Positions 7,850-16,137 of a stretch of DNA of 61,479 nt are shown piece after piece; the stretch's first letter is position 1; every line of letters starts with the position of its first letter. The notes under the pieces are model-generated. The model was not told where the DNA came from. It did no database searches and saw only the letters and a list, made by a program, of their open reading frames with translations. The position numbers and the translations under genes are program-made. The stretch lies in assembly GCF_002760435.1 (NCBI RefSeq), contig NZ_AUUU01000096.1, forward strand, positions 1-61,479, given 5' to 3'. The stretch comes from Clostridium sp. LS (GTDB taxonomy: Bacteria; Bacillota; Clostridia; Clostridiales; Clostridiaceae).

Positions 7850-9301
7850 TCATATAATTGATTTTAATTCTTCCTTAAAATAATAATCTTCAATTTTTTC
7901 TTTTATATTGCTAAGCCCAGCTTCCACATTTGGTATGAATTCTAATATCTTTTCATTCCAGCCTGCAATTATATTTACCTTCTCCCCTTTAAATTGTTGA
8001 GTACCATAACCTAAAAGGTCAATTGCATGGACCCAAACATTTGGATTTACTCTTTGCCTATATTGATTTATCAAATCTTGGCATACTCTATCATATCCAT
8101 AATTTATTTCGTTATCTGATAGAATTATTATTCTATCAACATAAATTTTATTATCTAACAAATGATGTATTGGTAATGAAAGATTTGTCCCTCCGCCTGT
8201 AACCCTTATAGAATTTGCATTAGCTATAATTCCATTTGTAGCTGCAAGTGGCGTTATTTTAAACCTTGTATCAAAAGTACTTGTTATAGCTTCATCACAA
8301 ATGCTATTTGCGATCGCCATTAATATAGTGCCTATTTCAGCACAAGTAGTATCACTTTTTCCACTTAACGTACTTCTCATAGAACCTGATACATCAGCTG
8401 ATATAAAAGTCTTACCACTAAGTCGCTCTATGTTGTCTGTAGAAAATCTAATTGCATTTTCGAGAGTACCATAAATTTTTGATGTTCCAAGACCTTCATT
8501 TGATAATACTTTAAATGCTGAATAGTATCTAAAAGGTAATTGTTTGCTTTTCTTAACCCTATTTTCATTTTCTAAAATTTCATATACCTTTTCTATATTA
8601 TCTGGTTCAGCTTTAATAATGTTTCTCAAATTACGAAGAATAGCCATATAACCAAGCTTATTGCTATCAATTAGTTTTTCCCAGGTATTCTTGTTATTGC
8701 CTTCACTTGAAAGCATTGTTTCCCATGTAAAAGGTGTTTCTAATTTGTCTTCAAGTAATCTCTTAAACATATCGCTTTGCTCATCTGTACTTGGCTTTGG
8801 ATGAACTAAATTTACTATGTCCTTAAGCTTAATCTCCTTTGCTCTATTGTATTTTGCAATAGAATACTCATCAAATCTTATGAAAGAATCACTTAAACCC
8901 TTTTTGAGTGAGTTTGGAATTGGTTTGCCATACACATTTAAGTAATAACTTAAAATTTCTGCCATATCATCTACTCTTTCAACTATTTCATTTAGAACTC
9001 TTCTAACATACTTCTTTCCCTGCATATCATGAGCAAGCTCTGCAGCCATAACATGAGATACACTTCTTAAATGAATTTCTTTCCTAGCATATATAGCTAA
9101 ATTTGCTACAAATTTTGGATCTATCTTAATAACATTTCTTAAATCATTAACTATTTCTAAAGAATTATCTCCATAATATTTTCCTTCATTAAAGAAGCTA
9201 GTTAAAACTTCAGTTATTAGTTTTTCTTTTAGTTCCATTTTAAAAGCCACATGGCCTTCATGATTTTTTGTTGTATTCTTAAAACTATTAAACTTTGACA
9301 T
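7850..9301 (-). CDS. rsr: Ro60-like TROVE domain protein (Rsr)
   Basis: A 483-residue TROVE/vWA protein, the bacterial orthologue of the Ro60 autoantigen. The N-terminal HEAT-like TROVE ring (about residues 15-290) is followed by a von Willebrand A domain with an intact MIDAS: DVSGS at 303-307, TGGGTN, and ILSDNEI. Ro proteins bind misfolded RNA ends in the ring and Y RNAs on its outer surface, and in bacteria they act with exoribonucleases such as PNPase. The start has an AAAGGAGC ribosome binding site 8 bases upstream. Y RNA genes flank it on both sides on the same strand, and rtcB follows, which strongly supports the assignment. Confidence 0.96.
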   Translation of the reverse strand: MSKFNSFKNTTKNHEGHVAFKMELKEKLITEVLTSFFNEGKYYGDNSLEIVNDLRNVIKIDPKFVANLAIYARKEIHLRSVSHVMAAELAHDMQGKKYVRRVLNEIVERVDDMAEILSYYLNVYGKPIPNSLKKGLSDSFIRFDEYSIAKYNRAKEIKLKDIVNLVHPKPSTDEQSDMFKRLLEDKLETPFTWETMLSSEGNNKNTWEKLIDSNKLGYMAILRNLRNIIKAEPDNIEKVYEILENENRVKKSKQLPFRYYSAFKVLSNEGLGTSKIYGTLENAIRFSTDNIERLSGKTFISADVSGSMRSTLSGKSDTTCAEIGTILMAIANSICDEAITSTFDTRFKITPLAATNGIIANANSIRVTGGGTNLSLPIHHLLDNKIYVDRIIILSDNEINYGYDRVCQDLINQYRQRVNPNVWVHAIDLLGYGTQQFKGEKVNIIAGWNEKILEFIPNVEAGLSNIKEKIEDYYFKEELKSII

Positions 9302-9394
9302 TTTAATTTGCTCCTTTCAATTTTGAAGTTCAATAATATTTTATTTTAGATAATTTTATATTTTTCACAATAAAGTCCTATAACTAATTATTTA

Positions 9395-9491
9395 AAGGGA
9401 GAAAGGCGAAAAGTGTTAGCTGCAATCATAGTTGCAGCAAATTCACTTTATTAACCCAAATAACGAAGTAACACTTTTCTGCACTGCCCTT
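9395..9491 (-). ncRNA. Simple Y RNA (Yrn type)
   Basis: A 97-nt element on the minus strand. Its ends pair AAGGG/CCCTT; then comes the loop CAGTGCA, an 11-bp stem GAAAAGTGTTA/TAACACTTTTC, and the box TTACTTCG, which overlaps the end of the stem's 5' strand. These are the same terminal elements as in the two flanking tRNA-mimic RNAs. Instead of a tRNA-like body it holds a single hairpin, GCTGCAA/TTGCAGC. It lies between the tandem Y RNA at 9497-9633 and rsr, with no terminator before rsr. Confidence 0.8.
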
Positions 9492-9496
9492 ATTTT

Positions 9497-9633
9497 AATA
9501 TGGAGAAAAAAGCTATTTAAGTATTCTCGTGGTGTCTTACCACTTTGACTATACATATATTTCATACGCAACTGGATTCGAACCAATATTACCACGCCCT
9601 GAACGAAGTAACTTAAATATACACTGCCATATT
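9497..9633 (-). ncRNA. Y RNA of YrlA type with permuted tRNA-like domain (copy 2)
   Basis: The minus-strand ends pair perfectly (AATATGG/CCATATT). The internal loop CAGTGTAT, inner stem ATTTAAG/CTTAAAT and TTACTTCG box are nearly identical to copy 1. The body contains CGTGGT/ACCACG as the anticodon-stem equivalent. This is followed by a T arm ATTGG-TTCGAAT-CCAGT, a 7-bp acceptor-like hairpin TGCGTAT-GAAAT-ATATGTA and a D arm GTC-AAAGTGGTAA-GAC. The order T arm, closed acceptor, D arm is circularly permuted relative to a tRNA, so this is a YrlA-type mimic and not a tRNA gene. TATAAT near 9655-9665 on the minus strand could be its -10 box. Confidence 0.88.
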
Positions 9634-9800
9634 TTGTTCTCTTGACTACAATATTTATTATATTATTTCTATAATTTTCTTACAGACAAAAACTTTGCAT
9701 CTTTGAAATATAATCCATTAACCCCAACTAGATATTCCACATGTACCCACTTAAATAACAAATAATCTGCATAAATTTAATTTGAATATATGTTGTAAAA

Positions 9801-9846
9801 TAAAAAATGCAAATACTATCCACATACATTTGGATTAGTATTTGCA
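9801..9846 (-). terminator. Rho-independent terminator
   Basis: TGCAAATACTAATCCA pairs with TGGATAGTATTTGCA, leaving one bulge, and is followed on the minus strand by TTTTTTATTTTA. It separates the lipoprotein transcript from the Y RNA-rsr operon, which therefore needs its own promoter. The rest of 9634-10019 shows no gene. Confidence 0.75.
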
Positions 9847-10019
9847 CTTAGCACATAGACTTATTATTTTTTTACATGTTCCTTATTATAGATAAATAAT
9901 TTACCAATTGAATTTATACCTTGAAATATATCTTACTTATTTCAGTAAGCTATATCATAAGTTTAAGTCTTGCTTTGAATATCTCCTGTCATAATGTTTT
10001 TATATACTTGTCCACTGTG

Positions 10020-10640
10020 TTATTTACCTTTTATCATTTCACTGTCAAGTATAGTATAATTAGCTCTATGAATATATAATGTTTTTCCATCTATATTTAT
10101 TCGAGTCATTTTAGGTAAATCATCTGGTATGGTAACATAGACATCCTTTCCTTGATATACTCCTATAGGAATCCCCTGTTGTGAGCTTATAATAATTGTC
10201 TTTTCTTTTCCTATTTTATTTTTAACATCATTAACATATCTATCAAGTGGAACATAACCGCCTCCCTTATCTACATTAACATCCTTTGGAACATCATAAC
10301 CTTCAATCATATCTAATCCGTTTTCAGCAAATATTACCGTATTCCCAACTTGAAACATTTGATTTCCATTAACTGTGACTTCTAATACTTCTGATTTAAA
10401 TTCTGCAGGCTTTTTATCAAAATTATCACTACTTTGCAACAATCCTACTGTAACTTTCTTACCTTCTACGGTTAATGTTTTATTTCCATAATCATCATAT
10501 GTGGTTACAGTAAATTGTTGTCCCACTAAATCACCTTTAATTTTTCCAGCTATATCTTTTATCTTAGCACATCCAAATGCAGATATTCCTATTAGAGAAA
10601 TAGCAATAACTAGAACTATTAGTTTAAACCTTTTTTTCAT
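10020..10640 (-). CDS. Putative lipoprotein (DUF5052-like)
   Basis: A 206-residue secreted lipoprotein. The start MKKRFKLIVLVIAISLIG is followed by the lipobox-like AFGC with the lipidated Cys about 24 residues in. The mature part begins AKIKDIAGKIKGDLVGQQF and includes TTYDDYGNKTLTVEG, which resembles DUF5052 proteins of Firmicutes. No enzyme motif is visible. Start 10640 has GGGGG eight bases upstream; the longer frame lacks one. It sits alone between the WYL regulators and the Y RNA operon, with a terminator downstream. Confidence 0.7.
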   Translation of the reverse strand: MKKRFKLIVLVIAISLIGISAFGCAKIKDIAGKIKGDLVGQQFTVTTYDDYGNKTLTVEGKKVTVGLLQSSDNFDKKPAEFKSEVLEVTVNGNQMFQVGNTVIFAENGLDMIEGYDVPKDVNVDKGGGYVPLDRYVNDVKNKIGKEKTIIISSQQGIPIGVYQGKDVYVTIPDDLPKMTRINIDGKTLYIHRANYTILDSEMIKGK

Positions 10641-10836
10641 TATACATACCCCCTTACTGATTATTGTATATAAAATTCTATAAAAATACAAATTCTTACT
10701 TTAAATTTCATCTTTTATCACATTATATTTTGAATGTGACTAATATGCATAAGATAATGAGATAAAATAATCTGCTTCTAAGACTGTGTGTTTCTGCTAA
10801 TTTCAAACGTTATTCAAAGCTTTGACTGCATTATAA

Positions 10837-10893
10837 TTTCCCAAAGAATAGAGAAGCTAGAAGGTTTTCTTTAACTTCCAGCTCTATTGGGAA
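10837..10893 (-). terminator. Terminator-like long hairpin after the WYL genes
   Basis: On the minus strand CCCAATAGAGCTGGAAG can fold against CTTCTAGC and CTCTATTCTTTGGG with small bulges. It lies 15 bases after the stop of the second WYL gene. No strong T run follows, so termination is likely but not certain. Confidence 0.45.
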
Positions 10894-10906
10894 TTATTTA
10901 ATATAT

Positions 10907-11935
10907 TTAAGAGTTCTCTATGCTTTCTGTAGTTTCAAACATAAGTGCCCTTTTAATCTTATCAATAACAATCTCTCTAACTCTATCAGGTTCCTTAACT
11001 TTAACATATGGACCTAAAGACATTATTTTTCTTATGATCTCATCTTCTTCAAAGGTATAATAATAAATATCTATTTCATATTTATTTTCTGAAATAGTCC
11101 TGGAATTTCTTTCAAAAGAGGAAAAACTCATAAAACATCTTTCCATAGCTCCCCTAATATCTTCAAGTTCAATTGTAATTGGAATTTCTGAGTATTTCTT
11201 TTCCTTTAATTTCTTAAGCACATCTTCTCTTTTTACTTTTGAATTAACATTTTGTGCTATTTTAACTTCCTTTAAGGTATGTAAATTAACCATTATAGAC
11301 CGCTTCTCTTCTAAAGAATATAGGGATGCTCTAAATTTATCATCTTTTAATGAATACTCAATTCTAGTTGGAAGAGCTAATTGGTTATTATATTCATTGC
11401 CGTTTTTATCTACATTTGAATATATAATAGGCTTCTCATTAATTATTCCTTCTAAAATAGTATAAAAATCCTTACTTAATTTTTCTAAATCAAGCTCAAA
11501 ATCATTTTTTACCTTGTTTGTAAATTCTATTACTTGATTACTTCCCTCTTTTACCTCTATCAAGGCTGCTTCCAATTTTTCTAAAGTTCCTTTTCCAAGT
11601 AAAGCTTGTACTACTGGTTCTTTAATCATTCCATTAAGCCAGGATTTTTCTAGCTTTGAAAATCTAACTTTAAGAGGTACACTATCTTCATTATTTAAAA
11701 TACTATAATACTTTCCATCTCTTTCTTCCAATAAATTAAAATTATCTATTTTGCTATATTGATTTAAAAGCATTCCTTCAAAGGTTTTAAAGTCTTTGCC
11801 TATTATTTTTTCATCATATTCCTCTTTTTCAATAAGCCTTATAATTTCATCTTTATAAAGTCCATTTTTTGATAGATTTAAAATTCTAAATACTAAATGA
11901 AAATATTTATTTTTGTATTCATGAAATAACTCCAT
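10907..11935 (-). CDS. WYL-domain transcriptional regulator (second of pair)
   Basis: A 342-residue protein with an N-terminal helical/wHTH part and a central WYL-type beta domain around LALPTRIEYSLKDDKFRAS, with LHTLKEVKI as the usual closing strand, then a WCX-like C-terminal extension. WYL domains sense nucleic-acid or nucleotide ligands and regulate stress, defence and DNA/RNA-damage genes. The frame overlaps the end of the preceding WYL gene, giving a translationally coupled pair reminiscent of PafB/PafC. ATG 11935 is chosen because GGGAGG precedes it; an ATG at 11962 in the same frame is possible but has no ribosome binding site. Confidence 0.75.
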   Translation of the reverse strand: MELFHEYKNKYFHLVFRILNLSKNGLYKDEIIRLIEKEEYDEKIIGKDFKTFEGMLLNQYSKIDNFNLLEERDGKYYSILNNEDSVPLKVRFSKLEKSWLNGMIKEPVVQALLGKGTLEKLEAALIEVKEGSNQVIEFTNKVKNDFELDLEKLSKDFYTILEGIINEKPIIYSNVDKNGNEYNNQLALPTRIEYSLKDDKFRASLYSLEEKRSIMVNLHTLKEVKIAQNVNSKVKREDVLKKLKEKKYSEIPITIELEDIRGAMERCFMSFSSFERNSRTISENKYEIDIYYYTFEEDEIIRKIMSLGPYVKVKEPDRVREIVIDKIKRALMFETTESIENS

Positions 11936-13223
11936 AATTATTAAGCGTATCCTCCCAATCATTTTTTATTTTCTTATGAAGATACCTAGGCGAAATAACC
12001 CTTAAATAACCACCATATTTTCTAATCCACGGGATCATTTCCCAAGCATCATTTACTATCTTTTTAAAGGAATAGGTAGTATCACTTATCTCCTCAAAAG
12101 CGCACTCCCCCAGCTCCCCTTTTATCTTTTCAACTATATAATATTCATTTATGGAATTAATTTCAACTTCAAATTCCACTTCTTCATAGGAAGCATCAGT
12201 GTTATGAGGTACACTTGAAAAACTTTTCTCCATAGCTAATTTATACTTTTCCTCATATTCCTCATAATTAAATCTTGTTTTTAATACCTCAACATCATCT
12301 TTCCTATCGAGCCTAGCACTAACACATCGTCCGTTGTTAGTAAATGAAAAGACGTAAAACCTGCCACATTCAATATCATATCTTAGCTTAAAGGGTCTAA
12401 CTACTTCATTATCATATCTTTTGACACGTGTAGTTTTACAATTATTCTTAAGTCTTATCTCATTTCTATTTTCAACTGCTGTCATAATTTTCAAAATTAA
12501 TTCTTCTTCTATTACAGGATGAAAATGCAAGTTTTTATATTGGAAACAATTGTTATCCTTTGGTATTATATTTCGTTCAAACTCCATGTAATCACTTAAT
12601 GTGTCATAAAAATAATGCCCGCTTACATTAGGAAAGATAATATTTTTATATAAGTCTACTATATAATAAAGCCTTAGAATTTCTTCATTATTAAGTTCTT
12701 TTAGTATATCCTCTGAAATGTAATACTCTTTAACTCGCCCATTCTTCTTAGCTGCTACAATTTCCATAGAACTTACTAATTCATTAAGCTTTCTTTCTAT
12801 AGTTTTACTGCTTATATTTTCATAATCTATTAATTCCTTACTTACAAGTTGATTTTCAATATCTGATAAGTTCATAGGTTCGTTATTATAGTTTAAAATT
12901 AAGAGCAAGTAATAATATAAGATAATATCAGTTTTAGTAAAACTCTTACTTAAATACGTATTAACCAAAAAATTTTTTGTATTTGAAATATCATCATAAC
13001 TTAAACTTAATAATTTATTTTTTCCATCCTTATCTATTTTAATAAAATCATTTTCTATATATTGTTTAATTCGACGCATCTCATAACTGACTTTTCTTGA
13101 GCTTCCATGATTTTTATTTTCTAAATCACCTTTTGAAAAACATCCATATAAAAAAACATCCCTAAGAATTGAACGTATTAAATCATAATGCTTAATAAAA
13201 TCTGGAAAAATAAAAATCCCCAC
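11919..13223 (-). CDS. WYL-domain transcriptional regulator (first of pair)
   Basis: A 434-residue WYL protein. The WYL core reads VVRPFKLRYDIECGRFYVF, followed by the usual SARLDRKDDVEVL strand. The C-terminal GGYLRVISPRYL segment is the WCX extension. The N-terminal 250 residues are helical and contain a divergent winged-helix. The GTG at 13223 is the first candidate start, but its ribosome binding site is poor, so the true start may lie a little downstream. It lies upstream of the lipoprotein and the rsr-rtcB operon on the same strand. Regulation of that operon by this pair is a contextual guess. Confidence 0.72.
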   Translation of the reverse strand: MGIFIFPDFIKHYDLIRSILRDVFLYGCFSKGDLENKNHGSSRKVSYEMRRIKQYIENDFIKIDKDGKNKLLSLSYDDISNTKNFLVNTYLSKSFTKTDIILYYYLLLILNYNNEPMNLSDIENQLVSKELIDYENISSKTIERKLNELVSSMEIVAAKKNGRVKEYYISEDILKELNNEEILRLYYIVDLYKNIIFPNVSGHYFYDTLSDYMEFERNIIPKDNNCFQYKNLHFHPVIEEELILKIMTAVENRNEIRLKNNCKTTRVKRYDNEVVRPFKLRYDIECGRFYVFSFTNNGRCVSARLDRKDDVEVLKTRFNYEEYEEKYKLAMEKSFSSVPHNTDASYEEVEFEVEINSINEYYIVEKIKGELGECAFEEISDTTYSFKKIVNDAWEMIPWIRKYGGYLRVISPRYLHKKIKNDWEDTLNNYGVIS

Positions 13224-13282
13224 CTTTGCTTAACAAAATTTAATATTATAGTTCCTTGTCTCATATATACTTTATCCTAAAG

Positions 13283-13311
13283 AATCAGCAAGTCCAAACA
13301 AGACTTCCATT
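13283..13311 (-). pseudogene. Fragment of the MazG-like pyrophosphohydrolase gene
   Basis: Twenty-nine bases starting ATCAGCAAGTCC are identical to positions 225-253 inside the pyrophosphohydrolase gene, and the flanking dozen bases are still similar (CCTAAAG here, CCTAAGC there). Only this shard remains. It marks an old duplication or replacement between the two ends of region 0-13 kb. Confidence 0.6.
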
Positions 13312-13357
13312 AACTTTTTCCCATAAAATCCTCCTATTTTACTAACAAGAAATGAAA

Positions 13358-13981
13358 CTATATATTTCTAACAACAAATTCAAAAGCTCTTTTCTCATTT
13401 CCATATTTCATAATACTTTTTTCTGCGCAAACTTCAATAATAAAATCTTCAAAATAACACCAAATATCTTCTTCAGAAAAAAACCTCTTATAGCCCTCTT
13501 CTGTTAAATAGAAATTCTTTTCTATTTCCGTGCCACTTCTTGCTCCATAATTAAAATCATTTACAGAGTTAACTCTTCCAAGCAAATATCCATGTGGTTT
13601 TAATACTCTTTTTATTTCTTTAACTATATTTTTAGTTGTTTCATCATTAAAATAATGAAGGGATAAATCTGCTATTATCAATCCAATACTTTCCTTCTCA
13701 AAAGGTAAAGTTTTCGCAAGGTCTAGTTGAATTGTTTTTACTTCTGGTATGAATTCATTTAATATCTTTAGTGCTTCTTCTGAATAATCGCAAGCAATAA
13801 CCTTATATCCTCTTTCAGTTAAATATAAAGTATCTCCACCAGCTCCGCAGCCTAAATCGGTTATTTCCTTATCCTTGTTTTTTTCTAAAATGTCAATATA
13901 CTTATCTAACCATAAATCGTAAGTTGGTTTCTTTGCACTTTTACTTTTATAAATATTATCCCAGAACTTATTGTTATCCAT
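13358..13981 (-). CDS. Class I SAM-dependent methyltransferase
   Basis: A 207-residue Rossmann methyltransferase. Motif I is ITDLGCGAGGDTLYL near residue 45, motif II contains VIACDYS, and motif IV is LIIADLSLHYF. The opening NKFWDNIYKS and the late LKPHGYLLGRVNS agree with tellurite-resistance/TehB-like and Methyltransf_11-type small-molecule methyltransferases. The substrate cannot be assigned. It is a single-gene unit. Confidence 0.85.
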   Translation of the reverse strand: MDNNKFWDNIYKSKSAKKPTYDLWLDKYIDILEKNKDKEITDLGCGAGGDTLYLTERGYKVIACDYSEEALKILNEFIPEVKTIQLDLAKTLPFEKESIGLIIADLSLHYFNDETTKNIVKEIKRVLKPHGYLLGRVNSVNDFNYGARSGTEIEKNFYLTEEGYKRFFSEEDIWCYFEDFIIEVCAEKSIMKYGNEKRAFEFVVRNI

Positions 13982-14097
13982 TAGCTTTTCTCCTATTTAT
14001 TCTTTAAAATTTGTATGTTCTATCCATTTAATTTCTACATAACAATACGTAAACTTTTTTATGGATATATTTTACCATAAAAGCATATTCTTCAACA

Positions 14098-14210
14098 AAA
14101 AAATAAGAGCTTATTTTTATAAACTCTAAATTAATAGCACATAATTTATTTACTAATAATTTCATCTCATATTCTAAGTATATTGCTTAAATCTTCTTCT
14201 GAATTTATGG
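14098..14210 (-). pseudogene. Decayed copy of the RQC-minor-like gene with terminator-like repeat
   Basis: On the minus strand this reads SEEDLSNILRI, a stop, then DEII, which matches the SGEDINNILRAADEII segment at 578-721 with a stop and an indel. An AATAAGAGCTTA element next to it (14098-14125) resembles the terminator repeats at 791-818 and 34538-34565. No intact gene occurs between 13982 and 14329. Confidence 0.5.
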
Positions 14211-14329
14211 AATTAACTCTTAATTAATGCTATTATTTTATTAAAAGATTATGATAGATATAGATATATATCTGTAGTATTTTAAATAAATAACTATTAG
14301 GCAATACTATAAATAAAGGAGGTTTTTTC

Positions 14330-14902
14330 ATGGTAATAGATCCAGTCAAAACTTATACTTATAAAGATTATCTCACCTTTGATGAAAATGAACGTATTGA
14401 AATAATTGAAGGAGAAATTATTAATATGAGCCCAGCTCCAACTAGAATACACCAGAAAATAATAACTGAAATACTTTATAAAATAAGAAAATATATTGAA
14501 TCTAATAATGGTTCGTGTGAAGTTTATCCTGCACCCTTTGATGTAATACTTAAAAATAATGATGAAGACGTAGTTAATAGTAAAAATATAGTTCAGCCTG
14601 ATATATCCGTTATATGCGATAAAAGTAAATTAACAGATAGTGGTTGCAGTGGTTCCCCTGATATGATTGTTGAAGTTGTATCTCCAGGAAATCCCAGAAA
14701 TGATTATATAAAAAAATTGTATTTATATGAGAAATTTAAGGTTAAGGAATATTGGATTGTTAATCCTATGAAAAATAATATATTAGTTTATATATTAACT
14801 GAAAATGGATATGATGCTCCTACATCTTATACCTTTAATGATAAAGTTAAAGTAAACATCTTTGATGATCTAGAAATAGACTTTAATTCTATTGATCTAT
14901 AA
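14330..14902 (+). CDS. Uma2-family endonuclease (DUF820)
   Basis: A 190-residue protein of the Uma2 restriction-endonuclease-fold family, which is abundant in cyanobacteria and present in clostridia. The PD-(D/E)XK-like core is VQPDISVICD, PDMIVEVVSPGN, and DYIKKLYLYEKFKVKEYWIV; EYWIVNP is a family hallmark. Its biological role is not established. It has a strong AAAGGAGG ribosome binding site and its own terminator, so it is a monocistronic gene. Confidence 0.88.
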   Translation: MVIDPVKTYTYKDYLTFDENERIEIIEGEIINMSPAPTRIHQKIITEILYKIRKYIESNNGSCEVYPAPFDVILKNNDEDVVNSKNIVQPDISVICDKSKLTDSGCSGSPDMIVEVVSPGNPRNDYIKKLYLYEKFKVKEYWIVNPMKNNILVYILTENGYDAPTSYTFNDKVKVNIFDDLEIDFNSIDL

Positions 14903-14924
14903 TCATTATTTTTAATTCTAAATA

Positions 14925-14968
14925 AAAGCTTCACTTAACTTTTATTTTAGTGAAGCTTTGTTTTTATT
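14925..14968 (+). terminator. Strong rho-independent terminator of the Uma2 gene
   Basis: A perfect 11-bp stem AAAGCTTCACT/AGTGAAGCTTT with a 13-base loop, followed by GTTTTTATT on the plus strand. Confidence 0.9.
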
Positions 14969-15103
14969 ATAGATTTCCCTGTATCCCGGTTCATGAGAAT
15001 TAAAATAAATCCAATTATCTTTGCCACAGAACTTGTAACCTAACTTCTTTATAAGCTCCAATTGACCTTTTGCTAACTCATCTCTACTTCCAAAATTACA
15101 CAT
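14942..15103 (-). CDS. Small uncharacterised ORF, possible gene remnant
   Basis: A 53-codon frame starting MCNFGSRDELAKGQLELI and including KLGYKFCGKDNWIYF. Its composition looks like real protein (KKLGY, aromatic residues), but no family was recognised. The stop lies inside the terminator of the opposing Uma2 gene and no good ribosome binding site precedes the ATG. It is probably the tail of a decayed gene, possibly an acetyltransferase. Confidence 0.3.
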   Translation of the reverse strand: MCNFGSRDELAKGQLELIKKLGYKFCGKDNWIYFNSHEPGYREIYNKNKASLK

Positions 15104-15151
15104 ATATATTTTGTTATAGCACTATTTTGCATTATTAGCATCAAATATAAA

Positions 15152-15916
15152 CTATTCGTTACCTTGATTATTAGAATTAATAATTTCTTTTAATTTCACA
15201 CTTTTATTTATAAATCTAGCTTTGCTTCTTTCAGATTTTAAATGTATTGCATTTTGAGGACAATGATGAATACAAGCAAAGCACGTTTCACATTGATGAG
15301 TAAACTCAGGTTTTTCTTTAACTTTAATATTTTGAGCAGGACAAACTTTTTCACATACCTTGCAGCCTGTACAATTATCTTGAACAATAAATTTTTTATC
15401 GTAATTGTCACTAAGTTTATCAGCTAAACGACGAGCATTTTTAGATAAAAGGTCTGACGCAATCCCTTTTCTTATGAGCCTATTTTCCCTGTTTGCAATA
15501 TCATTTATTATATTATCAATTTTTTCTTCAATCTTTTTTGAGTCCTTTTTTCTTATTTCATTCTCAATCTTAAAATTCGGAAGATAATTATCTACCATAA
15601 GTATTTCATTTGTATAATTAAACTTAATTCCTGCTTCACTACCAACCCTTTCTATATGACGCAGAGATGAAAATGATAAACCACCATAAGTCATAATAGC
15701 AAAAAAATATCTAGCTTTAAATTGTGATTTTTTTATAAAATTAGCAACTAGTCTAGCCATTCCTGAACCATGACATGGAAATACAAATCCTATTACTTCA
15801 TCTTTAAATTCGTATTTTCCTTCCTTTATCATCTGTGGAATTGAATATAGTTCTCCCCCAATTCTTTTTGCAACATATAAGCTGTTTCCTGTAGCCGTAA
15901 AATAAAATATTTTCAT
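15152..15916 (-). CDS. EFR1-family flavodoxin-ferredoxin protein
   Basis: The N-terminal flavodoxin-like domain opens with IFYFTATGNSLYVAKRI, the FMN phosphate-binding loop. The C-terminal domain has two [4Fe-4S] motifs, CTGCKVCEKVCP and CETCFACIHHCP. This is the EFR1 architecture of anaerobes, a soluble electron carrier whose redox partners are mostly unknown. Start 15916 is chosen because GAGGAG is 8 bases upstream of that ATG and only 2 from the earlier one. It is divergent from a TetR regulator and shares a 220-base intergenic region with an operator-like repeat, so it is the likely regulated target. Confidence 0.88.
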   Translation of the reverse strand: MKIFYFTATGNSLYVAKRIGGELYSIPQMIKEGKYEFKDEVIGFVFPCHGSGMARLVANFIKKSQFKARYFFAIMTYGGLSFSSLRHIERVGSEAGIKFNYTNEILMVDNYLPNFKIENEIRKKDSKKIEEKIDNIINDIANRENRLIRKGIASDLLSKNARRLADKLSDNYDKKFIVQDNCTGCKVCEKVCPAQNIKVKEKPEFTHQCETCFACIHHCPQNAIHLKSERSKARFINKSVKLKEIINSNNQGNE

Positions 15917-16071
15917 TATCATTTCTCCTCGTATAATGTTAATAGATTGTTTTAATATAAGGTTATATGCAATTTATAATTAAATTTAATATCTGTTGTT
16001 TTTTCAACATTTGTTGGATATACTGAGTCTATCAGTACTATTAATTTAATTCAATCGTTAATATAACCATA

Positions 16072-16091
16072 TTTGTTGGTTATTCAACAAA
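16072..16091. promoter_or_regulatory. Operator-like inverted repeat between EFR1 gene and TetR gene
   Basis: TTTGTTG-GTTATT-CAACAAA is a perfect 7-bp inverted repeat. Related half-sites (GTTGTT, CAACATTTGTTGG) occur about 70 bases away at 15998-16018. The spacing suits a TetR-family dimer controlling both divergent genes. Confidence 0.6.
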
Positions 16092-16137
16092 CCACTTATT
16101 AGTGTTCAATAAACTAAAATTACTAAGGAGAATTTTT

